Positions 10,101 through 17,717 of a DNA stretch of 54,796 nt are shown here, in pieces (position 1 is the first letter of the stretch; every line of letters begins with the position of its first letter). This DNA is from DASUXA01 sp036378155. GTDB taxonomy: Bacteria > Actinomycetota > Actinomycetes > Mycobacteriales > Micromonosporaceae. Under the pieces are notes generated by a model. That model was not told the origin of the DNA. It did no database searches and was given only the letters and a program-made list of their open reading frames with translations. A program made the position numbers and the translations under genes. Location of the stretch: assembly GCA_036378155.1 (NCBI GenBank), contig DASUXA010000110.1, positions 1 to 54,796 of the forward strand. The letters run 5' to 3'.

Positions 10101-10769
10101 CGACGAGATGGTCGCGCCGATCAGGGACAGGTACCGGGTGCCGACCGCGTAGGAGGTCATCGACATGGCGGGGATCGGCGAGAACCCGACGATCCGGTCC
10201 GGCCCCCACCGCTTGATCGTGTACACCTGGGCGGCGGCGATCAGCTCGGTGACCTCGGGCCAACTCGACCGCACGAAGCCGCCCTTGCCGCGCGCCCGCT
10301 TGTACCGGGCGGTACGGGTCGGGTCCGACACGATCGACGCCCAGGCGTCTACCGGATCGACGTGCCGCGCCCGCGCGTCCCGCCACGCGTGCAGCAGCGG
10401 GCTGCGCACGTACGGGTAGCGGATCCGGGTCGGCGAATAGGTGTACCAGGAGAACGACGCGCCCCGGGGGCAGCCGCGCGGCTCGTACTCGGGCGAATCC
10501 GGACCCACCGACGGATAGTCGACCGCCTGGGTCTCCCAGGTGATGATCCCGTCCTTGACGTACACCCACCAGGAGCACGAACCGGTGCAGTTCACCCCGT
10601 GGGTGGACCGGATGCGCCGGTCGTGCCGCCAACGCTCGCGGTAGAACTCCTCCGCGCCGCGCCCGCCCTGCCGGTACAGCACCCGACCGTCGGGCGACTG
10701 GTCGCCGGGGAAGAAGTACTGCGCCGACCGCATCAGCCGGTCCATGGCTTCCGGTACCGCCTGGGTCAC
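7104..10769 (-). CDS. narG: Respiratory nitrate reductase alpha subunit, molybdopterin catalytic subunit
   Basis: 1221 residues from the GTG at 10769, close to the usual NarG length. It reduces nitrate to nitrite at a bis-MGD molybdenum centre on the cytoplasmic face. The FS0 cluster motif HX3CX3CX34C is exact (H57, C61, C65, C100). The conserved 'DWYADLPMASPQVFG' segment that carries the Mo-ligand Asp is present. A GGGGGTGG purine run precedes the GTG, and codons further upstream read Arg/Pro/Gly-rich and non-conserved, so I reject the longer frame to 10958. It is first in narGHJI. No nitrate transporter gene is adjacent. Confidence 0.97.
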   Translation of the reverse strand: MTQAVPEAMDRLMRSAQYFFPGDQSPDGRVLYRQGGRGAEEFYRERWRHDRRIRSTHGVNCTGSCSWWVYVKDGIITWETQAVDYPSVGPDSPEYEPRGCPRGASFSWYTYSPTRIRYPYVRSPLLHAWRDARARHVDPVDAWASIVSDPTRTARYKRARGKGGFVRSSWPEVTELIAAAQVYTIKRWGPDRIVGFSPIPAMSMTSYAVGTRYLSLIGATISSFYDWYADLPMASPQVFGDQTDVPESGDWFNAAYLIVWGTNLPITRTPDAHFMTEARYRGQKVVVVSPDYSDHTKFADEWLAAAPGTDGALAMAMGHVILTEFYRDRQVPGFVEYATSYTDLPFLVRLEPRGDTFVPGKFLTAEDLGRDVEHAAFKTVLLDDATGQPVVPDGSLGFRWGSESGRWNLRLGGIDPALSMYPRPGRTAVPVELPRFDGVASGVLLRGVPAIQLGDHLVTTVFDLVMAQYGVARDGLPGRWPTGYDDAAQPYTPAWQEPITSVPGTTAARVAREFARTAERTGGRSMIAMGAGTNHWYHSDQIYRSFLSLVMLCGCEGRNGGGWAHYVGQEKVRPLTGWFHLAFAFDWQRPTRHMVGTPLWWLATDQWRYDHSSTDLLTSPLAEGRLSGRHPADCNAMAARLGWMPSHPAFNRNPLDVCAEADAAGVPVPDHVVSKLRDGSLRFAAEDPDDPDNFPRVLMVWRANLFASSMKGQEYMLRHLLGTDNAVNADEAPPDRRPVEVTWREPAPVGKLDLSVAVDFRMTSTCLYSDIVLPAATWYEKYDLSSTDMHPFVHAFSPAIAPPWETRTDFDVFHTLATEFSRQAVHHLGVRRDVIAAPLAHDTADELAQPRGVVRDWKAGECEPVPGRTMPKLVVVERDYPAVAAKLAAIGPLLETLGTTTKGVTWNPGGEIDYLRRRNGTVRGGLADGRPSIARDDLFCEAILALSGTTNGRLAVAGFRDLERQTGSDLVDLAEEREGDRITFGDTRNQPRAVITSAEWSGTESGGRRYAPFTVNVERRTPWHTLTGRQHFYLDHDWMTEFGEQLPVFRAPLNMLAHFGDLRRADGDRPELVVRYLTPHSKWSIHSEYQENLHMLTLFRGGPVIWMNPADAAKIGVADNDWIEAYNNNGVVACRAVVSHRLPEGVVYMYHTIDRHLNVPKTELTGRHGGGDNSLTRLAIKPTHLIGGYAQFSYGFNYIGPTASQRDELTVIRRRSQEVRF

Positions 10770-10855
10770 CCCACCACCCCCAGAACCCGCGTACGGGCAG
10801 CGCTCCGGCCGACCCGGTCGGTGCGAGGGGCTCGACCTACCCCGCGACGAACCGC

Positions 10856-10987
10856 TCAAACGCCGCCCGACCCGCGCGGGTCGACGGCCACTGCCTCGCG
10901 ACCGCTCGCCACGAGATCGTCGATTGTCTTCTGTACCCGCGCCCGCAGGTCGCTCCACTCACCGGTCACGGACGTCCACCTTGCCAT
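10856..10987 (-). pseudogene. Possible remnant of the N-terminus of a serine hydrolase
   Basis: An ATG at 10987 opens a 43-codon frame whose product contains 'WSDLRARVQKTIDDLVASG'. That pattern matches the opening helix of EstB/class C beta-lactamase-like serine hydrolases, which normally run several hundred residues. Here the frame stops after 'AVDPRGSGGV'. No Shine-Dalgarno is visible. It lies in the gap between narG and the TMEM175 gene. It could be a decayed gene end, a small real protein, or chance. Confidence 0.3.
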
Positions 10988-11046
10988 CGGAGGTACCGCC
11001 GCCGCGAAGCGATTCGCGGTGCGGCGTCCGGCGGTACAACGGAGGG

Positions 11047-11655
11047 ATGCGCAGACGGCGGCGGGACAGCCGCCCCGAGATCGACCGCTTGATCTACTTC
11101 AGCGACGCGGTGATCGCCATCGCGATCACGTTGCTCGTCCTCGACCTGCAGGTCCCGTCCGGGCTGAGCCCGACCGGGTTCACCCGTGCCCTGGGCGCGC
11201 TCGCCCCGCAGTTCTTCAGCTTCGGGCTGAGCTTCCTGGTGATCGGCAGATTCTGGATCAGCCACCACCGGCTGTTCCGGTACCTGCGCGCGTACGACGA
11301 GCCGCTGCTCTCGCTCAACCTGATGTTCCTGCTGTCGATCGCGTTTCTGCCGTTCCCGACCGCGCAACTGGGCGACTACCCGTACAGCCGCGCGGCGGCG
11401 CTGCTCTACGCGGTCAGCATCGCGTCCGCCGGGCTGCTGCTGTCGCTGCTGTGGGCGTACATGGCGTACGGCGGGCTGGCGATCGTCGAGCGCCCGACGC
11501 GGCGGGTCGTGCTGCTGAACTGCCTGACCGTGCCGGTCGTGTTCGGCGCGTCGGTCCCGCTCGTCCTCGCCGGGCAGACCCGCGTCGTGGTCGCGATCTG
11601 GATCTTCCTACCGCCGCTGGCACGCCTCGTCGTCAGGCGGGTCGGCGCAGCGTGA
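11047..11655 (+). CDS. TMEM175-family (DUF1211) membrane protein, putative potassium channel
   Basis: 202 residues and six hydrophobic helices. The family signature is at the first helix: 'RLIYFSDAVIAIAITLLVLDL', including the FSD motif that lines the pore of bacterial TMEM175 K+ channels. A second conserved piece, 'FWISHHRLFRYL', follows helix 2. One six-helix unit is the normal bacterial form; it would work as a tetramer. A GGAGGG lies directly against the ATG with no spacer, so the true start could be slightly different. The 3' end overlaps the convergent metallophosphoesterase gene by 23 bases. Confidence 0.8.
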   Translation: MRRRRRDSRPEIDRLIYFSDAVIAIAITLLVLDLQVPSGLSPTGFTRALGALAPQFFSFGLSFLVIGRFWISHHRLFRYLRAYDEPLLSLNLMFLLSIAFLPFPTAQLGDYPYSRAAALLYAVSIASAGLLLSLLWAYMAYGGLAIVERPTRRVVLLNCLTVPVVFGASVPLVLAGQTRVVVAIWIFLPPLARLVVRRVGAA

Positions 11656-12814
11656 GTACCGTGATCTCGCTCGGCGCGAAGATCCGGAACGGCGGACCCC
11701 AGAACCCGGTGCCGCGACTCGTGTACAACTGGGTCCGCTCCCCGTGCCGGCTCAGTCCCCACACCACCGGCTGGTCGATGCGTACCAGCAGTTGGAACGG
11801 CCAGATCTGACCCCCGTGGGTGTGCCCGGAGATCTGCAGGTCGACGCCGTGCTCGACCGCCCCGCCGATCTGCTTCGGCTGGTGCGCGAGCAGCAGTACC
11901 GGCAGGTCCGGGTCAGCCCCGGCGAGGGCGGCGGCGTGGTCGGCGCCGTGACCGGGGCTCTTCGAGGACGCCGCCGTCACGTCGTCGACCCCGGCGAGGA
12001 TCAGCCGGTCGCCGTCCCGCTCGACGACGACATGCCGGTTGTGCAGCGCCTCCCAGCCGAGTTCGCGCATGTGGTCGAGCCAGCCCTGCGCCTCGCCGAA
12101 ATATTCGTGGTTGCCGGTCACGTATCCCTTGGCGAGCCGGGCGCGCACCGTGCCCAGCGGCGCCGCCTGCTCGCGCCGCTCGCGCACCGTACCGTCGGCG
12201 ATGTCCCCGGCGTGGCACACGATGTCCGCGTCGAGCGCGTTGACGACCTCGATCACGCGTGCCGACCAGCGCGCCCGGTCGACCGGGCCGTAATGGGTGT
12301 CGGTGAGCACCACCACACGCGCCCCGTCCAGCCCCACGCCCAACCGGTCCAGGGTGACGTCCACCTGCCGGACCCGGGGCACCCGCATCGCCTCGGCGTA
12401 CCCCCAGACGAGCAGGACGAGCGACACCACGGCGACCGCGGCGGCGACCAGTCGGGACCGCACCGGGTCGGCGACACCCGCCGCCAGCAGCGCCAGTCGC
12501 AGCACGTTGCCGGCGACCGCCCAGGCGAACAGCACCCACACCACGCCGAGCAGGGTGTCGCCGAGGCGCGCCGCCGCGTCCCGTCGACGGGCATGCCCCT
12601 GGTACATCAGGACCGGGAAGGCGACCAGCGCGGCGACGAAGACGACCGTCCCGGTCAGGTTGACCGGCTCCGGCCACCGGGTGCCCGCTCCGAACAGGGT
12701 CCACCACGGCACCCCGAACAGCAGCGCCAGAATGCCGGTGACCGTCGACGCGAACACGTACGGTCGCGCCGAGCGGCGCGCGGACGCTGCTGGTACCGCT
12801 TCCTCAGCCGACAC
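11633..12814 (-). CDS. Membrane-anchored metallophosphoesterase (YkuE-like)
   Basis: 393 residues from the GTG at 12814, which is preceded by a GGGGGG run. The first 150 residues hold about four membrane helices. The rest is a calcineurin-like phosphoesterase with all the metal motifs: 'DTHYGP', 'AGDIADG', 'GNHEY', 'LLAHQP' and 'SGHTHGGQ'. The family binds two metal ions; substrates vary (UDP-diacylglucosamine, lipids, unknown phosphodiesters). Which one applies here cannot be read from the sequence. A longer start (to 12964) would add only low-complexity residues. Confidence 0.85.
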   Translation of the reverse strand: MSAEEAVPAASARRSARPYVFASTVTGILALLFGVPWWTLFGAGTRWPEPVNLTGTVVFVAALVAFPVLMYQGHARRRDAAARLGDTLLGVVWVLFAWAVAGNVLRLALLAAGVADPVRSRLVAAAVAVVSLVLLVWGYAEAMRVPRVRQVDVTLDRLGVGLDGARVVVLTDTHYGPVDRARWSARVIEVVNALDADIVCHAGDIADGTVRERREQAAPLGTVRARLAKGYVTGNHEYFGEAQGWLDHMRELGWEALHNRHVVVERDGDRLILAGVDDVTAASSKSPGHGADHAAALAGADPDLPVLLLAHQPKQIGGAVEHGVDLQISGHTHGGQIWPFQLLVRIDQPVVWGLSRHGERTQLYTSRGTGFWGPPFRIFAPSEITVLTLRRPA

Positions 12815-12982
12815 TGCGTGCCCCCCGTCGTCGTGGGTTGCAGCATGCCACGCGCGGCTGACAGCCGCCGCGCGCCCCGTCCGGAACACCGGACGCTCGG
12901 GTACCGCCGGGCGGACGATGGGAGGAGCGACCGGGCGCGCCGCGCTCACGACTGGGGTCCGCACCCGGTCCAGGGGGCGATC

Positions 12983-13360
12983 ATGGTGGATACCACGAAG
13001 GCGTACAGCGGCTTCTCAGTCAACGACCTCGAAGCCGCCAGGAAGTTCTACGGCGACACGCTCGGCATGCGCGTCAGCGACTACCACGGGATGCTGAAGC
13101 TGCACCCGTCCGGCGACAACGAGATTTTGGTGTACTCGAAACCGGACCACCAACCGGCGACGTTCACCATCCTCAACTTCGAGGTGGACGACATCAACGC
13201 CGCGGTCGACGAGCTGTCCCGGCAGGGCATCCAGTTCCAGCGGTACCCCAACTTCGAGGCGGACGAGAAGGGCATCGTCCGGATCGGCGGTCCCGGCGGC
13301 GCCATCGCCTGGTTCACCGACCCGGCCGGCAACGTCCTGTCGGTGGTACAGACCGATTAG
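12983..13360 (+). CDS. VOC-superfamily (glyoxalase/bleomycin-resistance fold) protein
   Basis: 125 residues; ATG at 12983 after a GGGGG run. One pair of beta-alpha-beta-beta-beta modules is visible: 'GFSVNDLEAARKFYGDTLG' begins the first, and 'IAWFTDPAGNVLSVVQ' ends the second. The family covers glyoxalases, dioxygenases and drug-binding resistance proteins; nothing here selects one. It stands alone and is followed at once by a strong terminator. Confidence 0.8.
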   Translation: MVDTTKAYSGFSVNDLEAARKFYGDTLGMRVSDYHGMLKLHPSGDNEILVYSKPDHQPATFTILNFEVDDINAAVDELSRQGIQFQRYPNFEADEKGIVRIGGPGGAIAWFTDPAGNVLSVVQTD

Positions 13361-13365
13361 CGGCA

Positions 13366-13413
13366 GCGGTCACCGGGTGCCCGGTCGCGTCGAGCCGGGC
13401 ACCCGGTGACCGC
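13366..13413. terminator. Strong hairpin terminator after the VOC gene
   Basis: A perfect 19-base stem (13366-13384 with 13395-13413) and a 10-base loop begin six bases after the VOC stop. It also lies just beyond the 3' end of the convergent gene at 13440-14222, so it may serve both. Confidence 0.85.
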
Positions 13414-13439
13414 GGGTCGGCCCAGGGCGACGTCGCCGG

Positions 13440-14222
13440 TCAGCTCGCGCCGGCGACGTGGGGTCGACCGATCGCGAGCGGTCGGCGGTGCCGGTACGGG
13501 TCGGCGACCCGGCGACGGAGCCGGTCCGCGTACCCCGCTGCCGCCAGCGCCTCCTCGGCGAGGCTGCGCCGCGCGGCGGCAGCCAGGTCTGCGGTCCGCC
13601 ACGCCTCCCGCTCCTTCGCCGACGCCGCCAGGTACTGCCGCAGCCGGTGCTCGCGTACCGCCCGGCGCAGCACGACCTCCTGCTCGCACGGGTGCAACGC
13701 GGGGTCGAAGCCGTCCTGGTGACGTCGCGCCCGGTCGCGCTGCTCACGGCTCAGCTCACCGCGCCGGTACGCGCGCTCGACGATCCGGTCCAGGTGGCGT
13801 TCACGGTCGGTGCCCCCGCTCGACGGCGGCGGGAACGCGGTCGCGGCGACGACCCGCCGGACCTCGCGGTCCGCGTCCTCGAACGCCCGCCACGCCTGCT
13901 CGGCGGCGCGGTGCGCGGCGACCCATTCGGCTCGGCGCCGGTCGGCGGTGACCGCCGCGCGCCGCGCCGCCAACGCGATCTCCTCGGCGCACCGGGCAGC
14001 CTCCTCCGCGCGCCGCTGGACTCGACTGACACCGCCGTCGCCCCGCTGCGCGGCGCGGGCGGCGCGGCGGACCGCCTGGACGACGAGCAGGGTGCGCGGG
14101 TCCGGTACAGACAGCGCGCCGAGCGCCGCCACGGCGAGGACCAGGAGCAGCAACCAGATGGCGAAGACCTTGGGAATGGCGATCAGCAGGGCGTGGGCGG
14201 TGGTGTGAGCGGCATCGTGCAT
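13440..14222 (-). CDS. Hypothetical protein with one N-terminal membrane helix and long Ala/Arg-rich helical region
   Basis: 260 residues. The start is amphipathic, followed by one strongly hydrophobic helix (residues about 17-40). The remainder is rich in Ala, Arg and Glu with heptad-like spacing, suggesting extended coiled coils on the cytoplasmic side. No catalytic motif is visible. Coding character is supported by the clear contrast between the hydrophobic helix and the charged remainder. I do not recognise a family. Confidence 0.55.
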   Translation of the reverse strand: MHDAAHTTAHALLIAIPKVFAIWLLLLVLAVAALGALSVPDPRTLLVVQAVRRAARAAQRGDGGVSRVQRRAEEAARCAEEIALAARRAAVTADRRRAEWVAAHRAAEQAWRAFEDADREVRRVVAATAFPPPSSGGTDRERHLDRIVERAYRRGELSREQRDRARRHQDGFDPALHPCEQEVVLRRAVREHRLRQYLAASAKEREAWRTADLAAAARRSLAEEALAAAGYADRLRRRVADPYRHRRPLAIGRPHVAGAS

Positions 14223-14353
14223 CGACAGACACCTCGCGGTATCGGTGGCGCGACCGTCGCCGGAGCGGAGCGGGTACGGCGGCGGGCGCGGACGGCGGGT
14301 GGACGGTCGGGCGATGAGCCAGCGGACCCGCTGGCGAGGGCACGGGTGAGCGG

Positions 14354-14716
14354 TCAGGCGGGCGGGGCGCGGGTACCGCGACCCGGACCGTCGGGCGACT
14401 CGGGAAGCGCGACGTCCGGAGCGGCAGCCGCATTCTGGGCGGGCGCCGCCGGTACCGGGGCGACCTCGGTCGACACCCGGTCGGCGGTGGGCACTCGGTC
14501 CACCGACGCGGGCCGGTACACCACCGACGCGGCGACGTCGGATCGTGCCGTCGTCGCCAGCGCGACGGGTCGCGCCACGGCGGGGCGGTGCGCGCCGGTC
14601 GGTACGAACGCGGAAGGGTCGTGCGCGACGGACGTGACCGGCGCGGCGAGCAGCGCCAGCCCGATCAGCAGGTGCCAGCGTCCGGACCGGCGGTGAGCGC
14701 GAACCGGGACGGGCAT
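14354..14716 (-). CDS. Small putative secreted protein, unknown function
   Basis: 120 residues. A basic N-terminus ('VRAHRRSGRW') leads into a short hydrophobic core (LLIGLALLAAP) and an Ala-x-type site ('VAHD'), resembling a Sec signal peptide. The mature part is Ala/Val/Pro-rich with no Cys and no known domain. It is transcribed in the same direction as the upstream neighbour at 14836, though that gene is on the other strand; no operon is evident. Low complexity means the call is cautious. Confidence 0.45.
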   Translation of the reverse strand: MPVPVRAHRRSGRWHLLIGLALLAAPVTSVAHDPSAFVPTGAHRPAVARPVALATTARSDVAASVVYRPASVDRVPTADRVSTEVAPVPAAPAQNAAAAPDVALPESPDGPGRGTRAPPA

Positions 14717-14835
14717 GACAACAACCCTATCGGCGGGTCACCGCTCGAGCCACTCCGTCGACAGTGGACCTACGTCACGCCGGACCGGCGCGAGGCGCCC
14801 GGACCGGGAGCCGAACCCCCCACTATCGTGAGGCG

Positions 14836-15489
14836 GTGCGTCAGGTGGTCGGCAAACGGGTGGTCGACCTGTCCCCCGCCGGGTTCGCCGACCTGCGGGC
14901 ACGGTACCGCGCGGTGCTGCTCGACGTCGGCACCGGCGACGGCAAACACGTGCTGCACCTTGCCCGGAACCGACCCGACTGGTTGATCGTGGGGCTGGAC
15001 GCGAACGCCGACCGGATGCGCAAGGCGTCGTCGCGGGCGGCGGCGAACCCGGCACGCGGCGGACTGCCGAACGCGATCTTCGTCTGGGCGCCGGTGGAGC
15101 GTCTGCCCGCCGAGCTGCGCGACGTCCGGGAGCTACATGTACTGATGCCCTGGGGCAGCCTGCTGCGCGGGGCGGTCGGCGGCGACGAGGCGATCCTGAC
15201 CAGGCTCGCGCAGGCGTGCGCGCCGGGCGCGGCGTTCCTGGTGACTCTCAACCTGCACGCCTGGCGCCCCCCGGTACCGGAGGTCGGCGACCTGCCGGAG
15301 CCGACACCGGACTGGGCGACAGGCGAGTTGGCGCGGCGGTACGCCGCCGCCGGTCTGCGGCTGGACGAGGCGACCTATCTCCACCAGTCGGAGATCGAGG
15401 CGCTGGCGACGTCGTGGACGAAGCGGCTCGGCTCGTCGCGAGCCGCGCTCGACGTGCTCGCGCTGCGCGGTACCGCCCGCCCGTCGTGA
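14836..15489 (+). CDS. Kam-family 16S rRNA (adenine-1408-N1)-methyltransferase
   Basis: 217 residues. The sequence matches the Kam group of aminoglycoside-resistance methyltransferases almost end to end: 'VVGKRVVDLS', 'LLDVGTGDGKH' (SAM loop, Asp30), 'GLPNAIFVWAPVERLP', 'ELHVLMPWGSLLRG' and 'TSWTKRLGSSR'. The Trp residues corresponding to KamB W105 and W193, which hold the flipped A1408, are present (W106, W194). The family methylates N1 of A1408 in helix 44 of 16S rRNA and confers resistance to kanamycin- and apramycin-type drugs. GTG start at 14836 with GAGG close upstream; an earlier in-frame start is possible. Whether it confers resistance here is untested, since housekeeping relatives exist. 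Confidence 0.88.
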   Translation: MRQVVGKRVVDLSPAGFADLRARYRAVLLDVGTGDGKHVLHLARNRPDWLIVGLDANADRMRKASSRAAANPARGGLPNAIFVWAPVERLPAELRDVRELHVLMPWGSLLRGAVGGDEAILTRLAQACAPGAAFLVTLNLHAWRPPVPEVGDLPEPTPDWATGELARRYAAAGLRLDEATYLHQSEIEALATSWTKRLGSSRAALDVLALRGTARPS

Positions 15490-15493
15490 GGCG

Positions 15494-16699
15494 TCACCGG
15501 GCGGTGCCCGTCCCGTACAGGCGGCGACGGTCGACGCCGAGCGGCTTGAGCGCGGTGCCCAGGACCCGCCGGGACACGCCCGCCTCGGTCAGCAGCCGTA
15601 CCACCGCCTCGGCGTCGACCAGCTGAACTCCGGGGTCGGCGGCGACGACGACGGCGGCGTACCGGTCGGGCAGCGCCTCGACGGCGGCGACCGCCTCGCC
15701 CGCGGTCACCCAGCGCATCGCGGTGCCGACGTCCTCGGTACCGTCGGGCACGGCGATCGGGTGTTGCGGACGCAGCGCGGCGAACGAGCCGAGGACCTGC
15801 CTCGCGTCGGACGGCGGTACCAGCAGCACCGCCGGTACCGGCGGAGCCGACCGCAGCAGATCGGCGACGTCCGCGCGGCTCGCGTTGTCCGTGCGGCCGG
15901 CGGTGCCCGTGCGGCGGGCGGTGCGCGCGTCGAGCCGACCGAGCCACAGCGCCGGTGCCGCCGGCAGACCGGCGGCGAGCAGCGCGGGCGCGACCGGCGA
16001 CCCCGGCGGTACCGGGTCGAACCGCGCCCCGCGCCTGCCCAGCTCGACCAGCCAGGACGTGACCGTGGGCGGGGCGAGCTCGACCGGTCCGTCGAGGGCG
16101 ACCGCGACCACCGGGGCGCGACCGGTGGCGACCAGGTCGTCGGGCGACGGTAGCGCCGTCGACCCGTAAACCGTGACGTCCGCGTGTCGCCACAGAGTGC
16201 CCGGTCGACCGGGCGCGTCGGCGGCACCGGCGGTACCGAGCAGCACCAGCGGCGCGAGTTGCGCCTCGGGCAGTTCCTCGACGGTGACGACGACCTCGGC
16301 GGTCGGGTCGGCAAGCGCCGGTACCAGGTCCCCGCCCAGGTCACGCGCGGTCAGCGTGGAGTGGATCACCAGCGTGTCGGGGTCGGTGGCACCGCTGCGC
16401 CGGATCACCACGCGGTCGCGCACCGCGTGGTACGGGTTGATCACGCCGGTACCGGATACGGCGGGACCGCCCGCGTCCGCCGCGACGGTGACCCGTACCG
16501 GTCCGCGCAGCAACGCGACGGAAACCGGGTCGAACTCGGCAGCCACCCCGACCACGCAGGTCGCCCGACCGGTGATCGCGGTCTCGCGGGTGACCTCCAG
16601 GGTCTTCGCGTGCTCGGCGCGGATGCTGGCGTGACCACGAGCACGCAGCACCACCCGTCGCGCGTCCCGCGACGGCACCCCGCCCCTGGCTGAGATCAC
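15494..16699 (-). CDS. Fusion of a DUF371 domain and a degenerate RsmI-like methyltransferase domain
   Basis: 401 residues. Residues about 15-145 match DUF371 ('RARGHASIRAEHAKTLEVTR', then 'VGVAAEFDP'), a domain best known from archaea. The C-terminal half follows RsmI, the 16S rRNA C1402 2'-O-methyltransferase: 'RRGARFDPVPPGSPVAPALL' parallels the RsmI 'GIRVVPLPGPxxxxxAL' segment, and 'PSDARQVLGSF' parallels 'ESTHRLLDSL'. A final 'GVDRRRLYGTGTA' resembles the RsmI C-terminus. The GNL-type SAM-site motif of RsmI is not obvious, so activity is doubtful. The stop lies 4 bases from the convergent Kam gene stop. Confidence 0.6.
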   Translation of the reverse strand: MISARGGVPSRDARRVVLRARGHASIRAEHAKTLEVTRETAITGRATCVVGVAAEFDPVSVALLRGPVRVTVAADAGGPAVSGTGVINPYHAVRDRVVIRRSGATDPDTLVIHSTLTARDLGGDLVPALADPTAEVVVTVEELPEAQLAPLVLLGTAGAADAPGRPGTLWRHADVTVYGSTALPSPDDLVATGRAPVVAVALDGPVELAPPTVTSWLVELGRRGARFDPVPPGSPVAPALLAAGLPAAPALWLGRLDARTARRTGTAGRTDNASRADVADLLRSAPPVPAVLLVPPSDARQVLGSFAALRPQHPIAVPDGTEDVGTAMRWVTAGEAVAAVEALPDRYAAVVVAADPGVQLVDAEAVVRLLTEAGVSRRVLGTALKPLGVDRRRLYGTGTAR

Positions 16700-16814
16700 G
16701 CCTCATTGTCGCGGTTCGGGCACCCGCGCCGCCGCGCGGCTCGGGTTGCCGTCCGCCACGCGGGCGGACGACCCGACCTGGACCCGGCGACGATGGCGCG
16801 CTGCCTCGCCCAGG

Positions 16815-17717
16815 TCAACGCGGAACTGGACCGCGCATCGCCCAGCGGCTGAGCCCGGCGGCGTTCGCCGCGAACCCGCCGAAGATCCCGAACCGGGCGG
16901 GGTCCACCTCGGCGAGACCGTCGCGAGCGGCGAGCACGGCGAACAACTCCCGCTCCAGGGCAACCGGATCGTCGGCGTGCGCGCTGCGCACCGCGACGTC
17001 GCACCACCGGTCGAGTTCGTCGGCGACCCGTACCAGCCAGTCGTCCGGGTCGTCGACCGCGCCGAAATGGGTCAGCATCAGCCGCTCGGCAGCCAGGGCG
17101 CGCAGCTTGCGCAGGCTGTCGTGCGCCAGGTCGCGGTCGAAGTCCGGCGGCGGGGTCGCCGGGCGGGGCACCCGCATTCCGGCGACCCGCAGACCCGCGG
17201 CATCACCCGGGTACAGGGTTCCGCTGCCCTCGTCGAGTACCGACAGGTGATGGTTCGCGTGCCCGGGCGTGTGCCGGACGGCGAGGGTACGGTCGCCGAG
17301 GTCGATCCGGTCGCCGTCGCCCAGGGCGGTGATCCGCTGCGCCGGTACCGGCGCCATCGTGCCGTACGCGGTGTCCATCAGCGGACCGTGGACCCGCGCC
17401 GCGCTGGCGACCAGCCGGGTCGGGTCCGCGAGGTGCCGCGCCCCGGACGGGTGTACCAGCACGGTCGCGGACGGGAACGCCTCGGCGAGCGCACCGGCTG
17501 CCCCGGCGTGGTCCAGGTGGACGTGGGTGACCACGAGGTACGCCAGATCGCCCGGCCCGAGCCCCGCGTCGCGCAGCGCGTCGAGCACGTGCCGCGCCGA
17601 CCGCCCCGGTCCGGTCTCCACCAGCGCGGGACGCGCCGCCGGTACCAGGAACGCGGCGGTCAGCCCCGACAGGTCGCCCATCATCGTGTCGATGACCAGC
17701 ACGTCGTCACCGGGCAT
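16815..17717 (-). CDS. MBL-fold metallo-hydrolase
   Basis: 300 residues. The metal motif 'THVHLDHAG' (HxHxDH), a later His in 'VRHTPGHANHH', the Asp of 'LYPGDAAG' and the His of 'MLTHFGA' form a complete binuclear metal site of the glyoxalase II/lactonase group. It probably hydrolyses a thioester, lactone or ester. It is the last gene of a three-gene unit: its ATG overlaps the stop of the acyl-CoA dehydrogenase gene (TGATG), implying linked expression. A thioesterase role on the CoA intermediates of that unit is an inference. Confidence 0.85.
   Translation of the reverse strand: MPGDDVLVIDTMMGDLSGLTAAFLVPAARPALVETGPGRSARHVLDALRDAGLGPGDLAYLVVTHVHLDHAGAAGALAEAFPSATVLVHPSGARHLADPTRLVASAARVHGPLMDTAYGTMAPVPAQRITALGDGDRIDLGDRTLAVRHTPGHANHHLSVLDEGSGTLYPGDAAGLRVAGMRVPRPATPPPDFDRDLAHDSLRKLRALAAERLMLTHFGAVDDPDDWLVRVADELDRWCDVAVRSAHADDPVALERELFAVLAARDGLAEVDPARFGIFGGFAANAAGLSRWAMRGPVPR

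Noticed and set aside
7218..11810. A 1530-codon open frame on the plus strand opposite narG
   Set aside because: It is the mirror of narG/narH coding in high-GC DNA; there are no recognisable domains and it is Arg/Val/His-rich.
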